Positions 17,309 to 24,748 of a DNA stretch of 64,000 nt are shown here, piece after piece. Location: positions 226,954 through 290,953 of the forward strand of contig NZ_FPCD01000005.1 of assembly GCF_900116865.1 (NCBI RefSeq). Direction: 5' to 3'. The translations under genes were made by a program, and so were the position numbers. Within the stretch, counting starts at the first letter, position 1, and each line of letters starts with the position of its first letter. The notes beneath the pieces are model-generated. The model was given only the letters and a program-made list of their open reading frames with translations. It had not been told where the DNA came from and did not search any database. The stretch comes from Butyrivibrio sp. M55. Lineage in GTDB: Bacteria > Bacillota > Clostridia > Lachnospirales > Lachnospiraceae.

Positions 17309-18625
17309 TTACAGCCTCCAATAATCATACTCAGGCGCTTTATATTCGTTCATATCATAGATACCCTTAAGATCCATGAACACCTTTGTCTTATGTTTTG
17401 CGTTGAAGAATTTAGCGATATCTGCAGGCTTGTAGCTCTCGAATTCCTTGTGAGCAACAGCTACGATAACAGCGTCCATATCTTTAACGGCATCCATTGT
17501 ATCGAAATCGATACCGTAAAGTCTCTTTGCTTCGTCGGCATCAGCTTCGGGATCTACCACTACGGGAGTAATTCCGTACTCACCGAGCTCGTTGTAGATG
17601 TCGATGATCTTGGTGTTACGTGTATCAGGGCAGTTCTCCTTGAATGTGAATCCAAGAATAGCAACCTTAGCATTCTTAACTGCGATGTCGTTTGCGATAA
17701 GGTTCTTTACGCAAGACTCTGCGATATATTTACCCATGTCATCATTGATTCTTCTTCCTGAAAGAATAATCTGTGAATGATAACCGAGCTCTTCTGCTTT
17801 GTATGTGAGATAGTAAGGGTCTACACCGATGCAGTGACCACCTACAAGGCCGGGGAAGAATTTAAGGAAATTCCACTTTGTTCCGGCAGCCTCAAGAACG
17901 CTCTTTGTATCGATATCCATCTTGTGGAAGATCATTGAAAGCTCGTTCATAAATGCAATATTGATATCTCTCTGGCTGTTCTCGATAACCTTTGCAGCCT
18001 CGGCAACTTTGATAGACTGTGCCTTATAAACTCCGGCAAGTGCAACAAGACTGTATACGTTTGCAACTTCCTCGAGTGTCTCTTCATCCATACCCGAAAC
18101 AATCTTTGTAATGGTATCAAGTCTGTGAACCTTGTCACCGGGGTTGATACGCTCAGGTGAATATCCTACCTTGAAATCAACACCGCACTTAAGTCCGGAC
18201 TCCTGCTCAAGAATAGGAACACAGATATCCTCTGTTACTCCGGGATATACTGTTGACTCATATACTACGATACTTCCCTTTGTGAGGTACTTACCGAGTG
18301 TGTGGCTTGCTCCCTCTACAGGTGAAAGATCGGGTGTGTGATCGTCATTTACAGGTGTAGGAACCGCAACTACGTGGAACTTACACTCACGAAGTTTCTC
18401 GGGATCTGCTGTAAATTCAACACTTGTATTTTTAATAGCTTCATCGCCGACTTCTCTTGTAGGGTCGATTCCTTTCTTATAAAGTTCAACCTTGGCAGCG
18501 TTAAAATCGTATCCCACTACCTTTATCTTCTTAGCATATGCCACAGCGATAGGCATACCTACATAACCAAGTCCAACTAATGATAGTTTTTCTTCTCCGG
18601 CGAGAAGTTTCTCATACAAACCCAT
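17309..18625 (-). CDS. Nucleotide-sugar dehydrogenase (TviB/WbpO-like UDP-HexNAc 6-dehydrogenase)
   Basis: I start this 438-residue enzyme at the ATG at 18625 because TTGGAGG lies 6 bp before it; the ATG at 18649 lacks a site. It has LSLVGLGYVGMPIA (NAD motif), VPTPV, FKVGYSPERINPGD, the catalytic-Cys region GLVGGHCIGVDPYYL and LGFTFKENCPDTRN. These match the TviB/WbpO branch that oxidises UDP-GlcNAc or UDP-GalNAc to the uronic acid. With the next gene (epimerase) it can make UDP-GalNAcA, a likely substrate for the AsnB-like amidotransferases. A candidate own promoter lies upstream at 18712-18741. Confidence 0.9.
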   Translation of the reverse strand: MGLYEKLLAGEEKLSLVGLGYVGMPIAVAYAKKIKVVGYDFNAAKVELYKKGIDPTREVGDEAIKNTSVEFTADPEKLRECKFHVVAVPTPVNDDHTPDLSPVEGASHTLGKYLTKGSIVVYESTVYPGVTEDICVPILEQESGLKCGVDFKVGYSPERINPGDKVHRLDTITKIVSGMDEETLEEVANVYSLVALAGVYKAQSIKVAEAAKVIENSQRDINIAFMNELSMIFHKMDIDTKSVLEAAGTKWNFLKFFPGLVGGHCIGVDPYYLTYKAEELGYHSQIILSGRRINDDMGKYIAESCVKNLIANDIAVKNAKVAILGFTFKENCPDTRNTKIIDIYNELGEYGITPVVVDPEADADEAKRLYGIDFDTMDAVKDMDAVIVAVAHKEFESYKPADIAKFFNAKHKTKVFMDLKGIYDMNEYKAPEYDYWRL

Positions 18626-18642
18626 TTGAATCCTCCAAATCA

Positions 18643-18757
18643 TTAACATTTCAATGTTAAAGTTTTTTACATAATTATAGATTCTTGAATAAAAAATTCA
18701 AGAACACATTTATTATACTACGCCTGTCAAACATCTGTAAAAATCACATTTTTACAG
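18643..18757 (-). promoter_or_regulatory. Structured leader with internal promoter upstream of the dehydrogenase gene
   Basis: On the minus strand a -35 TTTACA (18736-18741) and a perfect -10 TATAAT (18712-18717) are separated by 18 bp. Three palindromes surround them: CTGTAAAAAT/ATTTTTACAG (18735-18757, at the previous stop codon), TTCTTGAAT/ATTCAAGAA (18682-18704) and TTAACATT/AATGTTAA (18643-18660). The first could end upstream transcripts. The others sit in the 5' leader and could be operators or RNA hairpins. Confidence 0.5.
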
Positions 18758-19849
18758 TTCTTTAAGCGTTTGCTCATAAGTTGAAATGACAATTTTTCTG
18801 TCATAATTTTTCTCAATAAACAATCTGGCTTTTTGCCCCATGCTTTTCCTGTCATTCTCGGAAAGTGCAAGTATTTTACGTATAGCATCCGAAAGTGCCG
18901 AAGCATCCCCCGGCTTAAAGCCTATTCCCGTCACACCTTCTTCAAATGTTTCTTTACACCCGTTTACATCGGTTGCAAGAACAGGTCTTCCGCACGCTCC
19001 CGCTTCGAGAAGCACATTTGAAAGTCCCTCATGGTATGAAGGATGTACTATAACATGGCTGTTAGCCATTACAGGTTCTACGCTGTCCAGATGTCCGTGA
19101 TACTTTACCACGCCTTTTTCTTCAAGCGCCCGTATCATAGGCTCATACTTTTCTCTCTCGTCCTCTTCGTATTCTCCGACAAGATCAAAAAAGACTATAT
19201 CATTTGCGGAAGTTATCTCTTCCGCAGCCTTAAGATACTCCTCAATTCCCTTATCTTTCATTATCCTTATGACCGCAAGAAAGCGTATACCGTCTTCCTC
19301 CGAAGGATATTCCCTGAAAGGATGATCCGTAAGATTTACTCCGGATCCGGGCAAAAGAGCCGCATTCTTTTTTGCAACACCTTTATTCTGCATGAATTCA
19401 AGGTTTCTTTTATTCTGAAAAAAGACCTTTACCGCCCTGTTCATCGAAAAAGAATACATCTTCACAAGAATCTTACTGAGCATCCCGCCGCCTTCTATCG
19501 CAGTACCGAGTCCGGTAACGTTGCAAATATAAGGGATTCTTAAGAATTTCGCCGCGGATGCCCCGTAAATATTGGGCTTTATCGTATATGTAAGAACCGC
19601 GTCAGGTCTTGTCTTCTTCATTATTTTCATGTAACTTGCAAACAATTTGAGGTCTTTTAACGGATTCATCCCGTGTCTTTCAAGATGAGTGTCCACAAGT
19701 TCCACGTTCATATCCGTAAGCTTGTGCACATTCTCATCGAAAGGAACAGAAACTATCACCTTGTGTCCCGCATTTTTAAAGGACTCAAGCAGTTCTTTTC
19801 TAAAAAGATAAAGACCATTTGCATAGTTCGCCAAAATCAAAATTGTCAT
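18752..19849 (-). CDS. Glycosyltransferase family 4 (PglA/CapM-like)
   Basis: This 365-residue GT4 enzyme starts ILILANYANGLYLFRKEL, typical of enzymes that add the second sugar to an undecaprenyl-PP-linked HexNAc. It has NVTGLGTAIEGGG and the donor motif HEGLSNVLLEAGACGRPVLA. The gene follows the ATP-grasp, PglC-like and dehydratase genes by 2 bp, so it may act right after the initiating phosphoglycosyl transferase. That order is inferred from position and family resemblance. Confidence 0.88.
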   Translation of the reverse strand: MTILILANYANGLYLFRKELLESFKNAGHKVIVSVPFDENVHKLTDMNVELVDTHLERHGMNPLKDLKLFASYMKIMKKTRPDAVLTYTIKPNIYGASAAKFLRIPYICNVTGLGTAIEGGGMLSKILVKMYSFSMNRAVKVFFQNKRNLEFMQNKGVAKKNAALLPGSGVNLTDHPFREYPSEEDGIRFLAVIRIMKDKGIEEYLKAAEEITSANDIVFFDLVGEYEEDEREKYEPMIRALEEKGVVKYHGHLDSVEPVMANSHVIVHPSYHEGLSNVLLEAGACGRPVLATDVNGCKETFEEGVTGIGFKPGDASALSDAIRKILALSENDRKSMGQKARLFIEKNYDRKIVISTYEQTLKEL

Positions 19850-19851
19850 TA

Positions 19852-20847
19852 TCAGATTTCTCTCATTCGATCCTCAAGGTTATCCAATGTATCTATGACA
19901 ACACTGTCATACATCATCATAACGACGTTCTCGTCATACTGCCCGATCTGCTGAGCGTTTTCTTTTTTCTCAACAACATTTCTGTAAATGAATGACGGGA
20001 AATCAACTCCCGCGCCGTAAGCATGAAGATAAGCTCCTCCGAATCTCGGATTGATTTCAGAAAGATAATACTCACCGTTCTGGTAAAAGAGATCCATATC
20101 GAGAGGTCCGTTGAACTTAAATACCTCAAGCGCTTTCTGTGCAAATTCAAAGAGTTTCTCATCTTTGAATGATATTGTCTTGTTTGCTCCACCGATAGTG
20201 GTAGAGATTTTTTTCTTGGAGAAAACCGCAACGGGCTTGTGGCTTATTGTATCGACATAGATATCTGCATCCATATCTTTTCCCGTCATAAGCTCCTGAA
20301 TAATAAGCCCCGGATCTTTCTCTGTAACTTCCTTAAGAAGTTCATATGTATCAACCTTGCGTGCTCCGACGCTTCCGCTTCCGGTTCTCGGCTTAACGAA
20401 GACAGGAAGATTTATATTGCCTTCTTTGTAATCCTTGTCGAAATCATCAAAACAGCCATATGTCTTTACCGTGTTGATTCCCTTTTCCGTAAGGTACTTA
20501 TACATCTCGAATTTATCAAAGCAAAGCTTTGCAGTCTCCTCGTAGGGAGCAAGCACTTCAACGCCGAGTTCCTCAAACTCTTTTCTGTGCGCCGAAAGAA
20601 TAGCAATCTCAGGGTCGATAAGTGTCGTTACCGCATCAATCTTTTCTTTCTTGCAAATATCAAGAATAGTAGGGATATACTCGGGCGCCGTTATAAGCGG
20701 AACTCTATAGCAAACATCCGCAAAAGCAGGAGCCGGCGCATATACGCTGTTATCCGTAACAACCATATGAACCTTGTCCCCAAGCGTTTTTCTAAAATCT
20801 TTTAAAAGTTCACAGCGTCTTCCGACACTGCAAAATAAAATATTCAT
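19852..20847 (-). CDS. ATP-grasp ligase adjacent to the initiating sugar transferase
   Basis: The start is ATG 20847, preceded by AAGGAGCAGTAAA and overlapping the end of the upstream transferase region. The 331-residue protein opens NILFCSVGRRCELL and has the ATP-grasp core VFVKPRTGSGSVGARK, then IQELMTGKDMDAD and SEINPRFGGAY (metal-binding Glu/Asn). It resembles carbamoyl-phosphate-synthase-like ATP-grasp ligases. In Neisseria the PglB2 variant fuses a phosphoglycosyl transferase to an ATP-grasp domain and makes a glyceramido sugar. Here the two are neighbours, so it may attach a carboxylic or amino acid to the amino sugar; that role is inferred. Confidence 0.82.
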   Translation of the reverse strand: MNILFCSVGRRCELLKDFRKTLGDKVHMVVTDNSVYAPAPAFADVCYRVPLITAPEYIPTILDICKKEKIDAVTTLIDPEIAILSAHRKEFEELGVEVLAPYEETAKLCFDKFEMYKYLTEKGINTVKTYGCFDDFDKDYKEGNINLPVFVKPRTGSGSVGARKVDTYELLKEVTEKDPGLIIQELMTGKDMDADIYVDTISHKPVAVFSKKKISTTIGGANKTISFKDEKLFEFAQKALEVFKFNGPLDMDLFYQNGEYYLSEINPRFGGAYLHAYGAGVDFPSFIYRNVVEKKENAQQIGQYDENVVMMMYDSVVIDTLDNLEDRMREI

Positions 20848-20848
20848 T

Positions 20849-21469
20849 TTACTGCTCCTTTGGTTTTGTACCTGTAAACGCCTCCATTGTGGCATCTGTA
20901 GCACTGTTTATGTCATCGTGCTTAAAAACAACAGCGATGGTCATGAAAAAAATCTTGAGATCGAAAAGGAATGATATATTTCTTGCGTAATATACATCTT
21001 TCTCAAATCTGTCTTCCCAGCTTAAAAGGTTTCTTCCGTTAACCTGTGCCCATCCCGTAAGTCCCGGTCTCACATCATGTCTGTGCCTCTGTTCCTCGTT
21101 ATAGAGGGGAAGGTATTTGACAAGAAGGGGCCTGGGGCCTATGAAACTCATGTCACCCTTTAAAATGTTGAAAAACTCAGGAAGTTCATCAAGGCTGGTC
21201 GCTCTGAGCTTTTTACCAAACTCGGGTAGTCTGTCTTCATCGGGAAGAAGATTTCCGTTTTCATCCTTTGCATCAGTCATTGTCCTGAATTTGTAAAGGT
21301 TAAAAACTTCTCCGTCCTTGCCGGGTCTCGGCTGCCTGAAAATAACAGGACTTCCGAGCTTAACTCTTACGAGTATCGCAAGTATAAGGTACAACCAGCA
21401 AAAAGGTATGAGTACCAGTAAAGACAGTATTATATCTATCAATCTCTTAATAAATTTTGAATAAATCAT
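20849..21469 (-). CDS. Initiating phosphoglycosyl transferase (PglC-like bacterial sugar transferase)
   Basis: This 206-residue monotopic sugar transferase has one N-terminal hydrophobic re-entrant segment (IIDIILSLLVLIPFCWLYLI). The core motifs are FRQPRPGKDGEVFNLYKFRTM, LRATSLDELPEFFNI (catalytic Asp-Glu pair) and FIGPRPLL. PglC-type enzymes transfer a phospho-sugar to undecaprenyl phosphate and so start the glycan. Neighbours for making the UDP-2,4-diamino sugar lie immediately upstream. A C-terminal charged tail ends in KPKEQ. Confidence 0.92.
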   Translation of the reverse strand: MIYSKFIKRLIDIILSLLVLIPFCWLYLILAILVRVKLGSPVIFRQPRPGKDGEVFNLYKFRTMTDAKDENGNLLPDEDRLPEFGKKLRATSLDELPEFFNILKGDMSFIGPRPLLVKYLPLYNEEQRHRHDVRPGLTGWAQVNGRNLLSWEDRFEKDVYYARNISFLFDLKIFFMTIAVVFKHDDINSATDATMEAFTGTKPKEQ

Positions 21470-21504
21470 TCGTCACTCCGAAATATGCCGTGTCCAAAGC
21501 ATTA

Positions 21505-22782
21505 TTAGTCAAAGCATCTTCTTATGATCTCAATGATCATATCCTGCTGCTCTTTTGTCATCTTGATGTCACTTGGAAGACATAAGCCTCTGTTAAAGAT
21601 ATCGGCTCCGACATCCTTAAAGCCTTCCTCTTCAATGTAAGCGTTGCTGCGGGCTCTTCCGTTTCCGTGCTTTGTAATAAATGCGTTTGCCCTGTAGATA
21701 GGCTGCATATGCATCGGCTTCCAGATAGGACGTCCCTCTGCGTTATTCTCAGCAATAGCACTAAGAATCTCTGTGGGACATGTCTTTCCGGGCTCGGGAT
21801 TGTAGAGAACTTCTTTTTCTCCGCGAACCTGTCTGCACATTACGTCCTCATCTATGATCATGCATGAAAGCCAGAAGTTAGGCTCGCTGTTCTTCTTATC
21901 ATAAGGATTCATCTTTACGGGAAGTCCCTTGAGTCCTTCTTTGTAACGCATATAGATTTCTTTTTTCTGAGCGACATGCTCTTCAAGATAAGGAATCTGT
22001 CCCCTTACAACTCCGGCGATAACGTTGCTCATTCTGTAGTTGTAGCCAAGTTCCTCATGCTGATACCAGGGTGCATCCTCTCTTGCCTGAGTGGACCATT
22101 TACGCACCTTATGAGCATCTTCTGTACTGTTTGTAAGGAACATTCCTCCCGCGGAACCGGTTATGATCTTGTTTCCGTTAAAAGAGAGAATGCTGTAATC
22201 GCCAAAAAGTCCCGTCTGCTTTCCCTTGTATGTTGCGCCGAGAGATTCAGCCGCATCCTCAACTATAAGTGCATTGTGCGCACGGCAGATTCTCTGGATT
22301 CCGTCTATCTTTCCGGGTGTTCCGTAAAGATGTGCAACGACTACAAGTCTTACATCGGGATATGTCTCAAAAGCTCTCTCAAGTGATTCGGGATCCATAT
22401 TCCATGTATCTTCTTCCGTATCGATAAATACAGCTTCACCGCCCTCATAAGCAATGGGATTTACTGTAGCATCGAAAGTAAGATCAGAACAAAATACTTT
22501 CTTTCCCTCAAGTGTTCCGTGTCCGACCTTAGGCTGACCGTAAAGTCTTTCACCTGCAAGTTTTATCGCAAGATGAAGAGCAGCTGTTCCCGATGAAAGT
22601 GCAACAGCCTCCTTGCATCCGATCTTTTCACATATAAGTTTTTCAGCCTCGTTTATATTCGCTCCGACGGTTGACATCCAGTTGGTGTCATATGCCTCCT
22701 GCACGTACTTGATCTCATCACCGTGCATTGTCGGGGATGAAAGCCAGATTTTTTTCTGAAAGGGTCTAATTTCCACGATCAT
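21505..22782 (-). CDS. DegT/DnrJ/EryC1/StrS aminotransferase (PglE-like)
   Basis: This 425-residue PLP aminotransferase has VALSSGTAALHLAI, VEDAAESLGATYKG and SFNGNKIITGSAGG (Schiff-base Lys). It should convert the 4-keto sugar from the PglF-like enzyme into a 4-amino sugar. Its ATG overlaps the upstream stop as ATGA, but GGAGG lies only one base from that ATG. The GTG codon at 22776, 7 bases after GGAGG, may be the true start. Functional pairing with the dehydratase is well supported by adjacency. Confidence 0.88.
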   Translation of the reverse strand: MIVEIRPFQKKIWLSSPTMHGDEIKYVQEAYDTNWMSTVGANINEAEKLICEKIGCKEAVALSSGTAALHLAIKLAGERLYGQPKVGHGTLEGKKVFCSDLTFDATVNPIAYEGGEAVFIDTEEDTWNMDPESLERAFETYPDVRLVVVAHLYGTPGKIDGIQRICRAHNALIVEDAAESLGATYKGKQTGLFGDYSILSFNGNKIITGSAGGMFLTNSTEDAHKVRKWSTQAREDAPWYQHEELGYNYRMSNVIAGVVRGQIPYLEEHVAQKKEIYMRYKEGLKGLPVKMNPYDKKNSEPNFWLSCMIIDEDVMCRQVRGEKEVLYNPEPGKTCPTEILSAIAENNAEGRPIWKPMHMQPIYRANAFITKHGNGRARSNAYIEEEGFKDVGADIFNRGLCLPSDIKMTKEQQDMIIEIIRRCFD

Positions 22783-24731
22783 TCCTCCGTATTGATTTTT
22801 TCAGCTAGCTTTTTAAGCATTTCTTTGTGTTCTTCCGTACTGTCCGCTTCATTATTGGCGGGATGGTATGTTGTAACTATCTCTTTTACGAGAGTTCTTA
22901 TCTCAGGCGATTCCTCTTTTGCCGCAACATTAAGTTGCTCGAGCCCCGAGAACAACTTCATCTCATCAAGCTCAATAGGCTTTCCGATATGGATCATCTT
23001 ATTTTCTGTATCCTGAAGTCCTTCTTCATCCATGAGCATCTCTTCATAGAGCTTCTCACCCGGGCGAAGTCCCGTAAATTCAATTCTTATATCCTCTCCG
23101 ACTTTATATCCGGAAAGCTTTATGAGGTTTTCTGCAAGATCGAGTATCTTGACCGGCTCACCCATATCAAGTACGAATATCTCGCCGCCCTTCGCAAATG
23201 CTCCTGCCTGAAGCACGAGGGAAACCGCCTCGGAAATTGTCATAAAGTATCTGATAATATTAGGGTCTGTGACCGTAACGGGTCCGCCTGCCGCAATCTG
23301 TTTCTTAAATAGCGGGATAACAGAACCGTTTGAACCAAGTACATTACCAAATCTGACTGCCACGAATTCCGTGTCGTAGTGCTTATTCATCGTCTGAACG
23401 ATCATCTCGCAGATTCTCTTACTTGCGCCCATTATGTTCGTCGGATTAACAGCCTTATCGGTTGAGATCATAACAAACTTCTCGGTGCCGTTCATAGCTG
23501 CTGCCATAGCTGTCTTCCAGGTTCCGAATACATTATTCTTGATAGCTTCATTCGGGCTGTCCTCCATAAGAGGCACGTGCTTGTGTGCAGCTGCATGGTA
23601 TACGATCTCAGGCTTATGCTTTTCGAATATCATATTTATCCTGAGTGTATTTCTTACTGACGCAATTAGAACAACAAGGTCAAGATCGGGATATTTTGTC
23701 TTGAGCTCCTGCTGAATGTCATAGGCATTATTCTCGTAAATATCTACAATTATTAGTCTCTTGGGCTTATGTCCGGCAACCTGTCTGCAAAGCTCCGATC
23801 CAATAGATCCGCCGCCGCCTGTTACCATAACGGTCTTTCCACTGACATAGCCTGCGATGGAATCAATATCGACCGCAATGGGATCTCTTCCCAGAAGGTC
23901 TTCTACTTCAACATCACGAAGTCTCGATACGTTAACCTCGCCGCTTAAAAGCTGATACATTCCGGGAAGCGCACGCATCTTACAATGTGTATTCTTACAG
24001 ATATCAAGTATCTTCTTAAGTTCCTGCCTTGAAACAGAAGGAATGGCAACAATGATCTCATCAATATCATAAAGATCCGCGCACTCTACAATCCTGTCTC
24101 TTCCGCCGACTACTCTGATTCCCTGAATATATCTGCCCCACTTGTCCGAATCATCATCGATGATACATTTGATGGACATTGTGTTGTAATTGCTCTTGAT
24201 AATATCTTTGATGATAATATTGGCAGCTTCACCCGCTCCTATTACCATTATTGCTTTGGCATTTTTGTTCTTCTCTGCATGGTGCTTGGCACTTCGCAAA
24301 AATCTGTAAGAAAATCTGCTTGCAAAGATCAGTGCAATGAGCAGAACCAGATAGAGGAAATAATAGGTCTTTGGCTCAGCCTGATGTCCCGGAACTTTGA
24401 AAAACTGAAGTCCAACCGCAGTGATACCGCTTGAAACGGCACATCCCATTACAAGGTTCTGCAGCTCTCTTTCTCCGGCATATGCCCATAAGCTGTCATA
24501 GAGCTTAAAAACGTAAAACACAATAAGGGTTACAATAATATTTATAGGCAAATAAGTAATCGTAGTTGTCAAGAAATGTTCTTCAACCTGATCGAGATCG
24601 AGATCGTATCTCATAAGTACAGGTATAAAGCTCACCAGGATTATACTTATCACATCGTAAATAACAAGTACCGCACGCCTATACAATTTTTGATAATTAA
24701 AAGGTTCTTTTTTCTTCTTTTCCATAGCCAT
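22779..24731 (-). CDS. Membrane UDP-GlcNAc 4,6-dehydratase (PglF/WbpM/CapD family)
   Basis: This 650-residue protein has about four N-terminal membrane helices (residues 15-150). A first nucleotide-binding region (IMVIGAGEAANIIIKD) is followed by the catalytic dehydratase domain starting near residue 300 with VTGGGGSIGSELCRQV. The active-site segment contains ISTDKAVNPTNIMGASKR, where Met replaces the usual active-site Tyr, as in PglF/FlaA1-type enzymes. It makes UDP-4-keto-6-deoxy-GlcNAc, the substrate of the next gene. It is a long, full-length member, and the product could feed bacillosamine-type sugars. Confidence 0.92.
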   Translation of the reverse strand: MAMEKKKKEPFNYQKLYRRAVLVIYDVISIILVSFIPVLMRYDLDLDQVEEHFLTTTITYLPINIIVTLIVFYVFKLYDSLWAYAGERELQNLVMGCAVSSGITAVGLQFFKVPGHQAEPKTYYFLYLVLLIALIFASRFSYRFLRSAKHHAEKNKNAKAIMVIGAGEAANIIIKDIIKSNYNTMSIKCIIDDDSDKWGRYIQGIRVVGGRDRIVECADLYDIDEIIVAIPSVSRQELKKILDICKNTHCKMRALPGMYQLLSGEVNVSRLRDVEVEDLLGRDPIAVDIDSIAGYVSGKTVMVTGGGGSIGSELCRQVAGHKPKRLIIVDIYENNAYDIQQELKTKYPDLDLVVLIASVRNTLRINMIFEKHKPEIVYHAAAHKHVPLMEDSPNEAIKNNVFGTWKTAMAAAMNGTEKFVMISTDKAVNPTNIMGASKRICEMIVQTMNKHYDTEFVAVRFGNVLGSNGSVIPLFKKQIAAGGPVTVTDPNIIRYFMTISEAVSLVLQAGAFAKGGEIFVLDMGEPVKILDLAENLIKLSGYKVGEDIRIEFTGLRPGEKLYEEMLMDEEGLQDTENKMIHIGKPIELDEMKLFSGLEQLNVAAKEESPEIRTLVKEIVTTYHPANNEADSTEEHKEMLKKLAEKINTEE

Positions 24732-24748
24732 TCTCTGTTGTTAAGATA

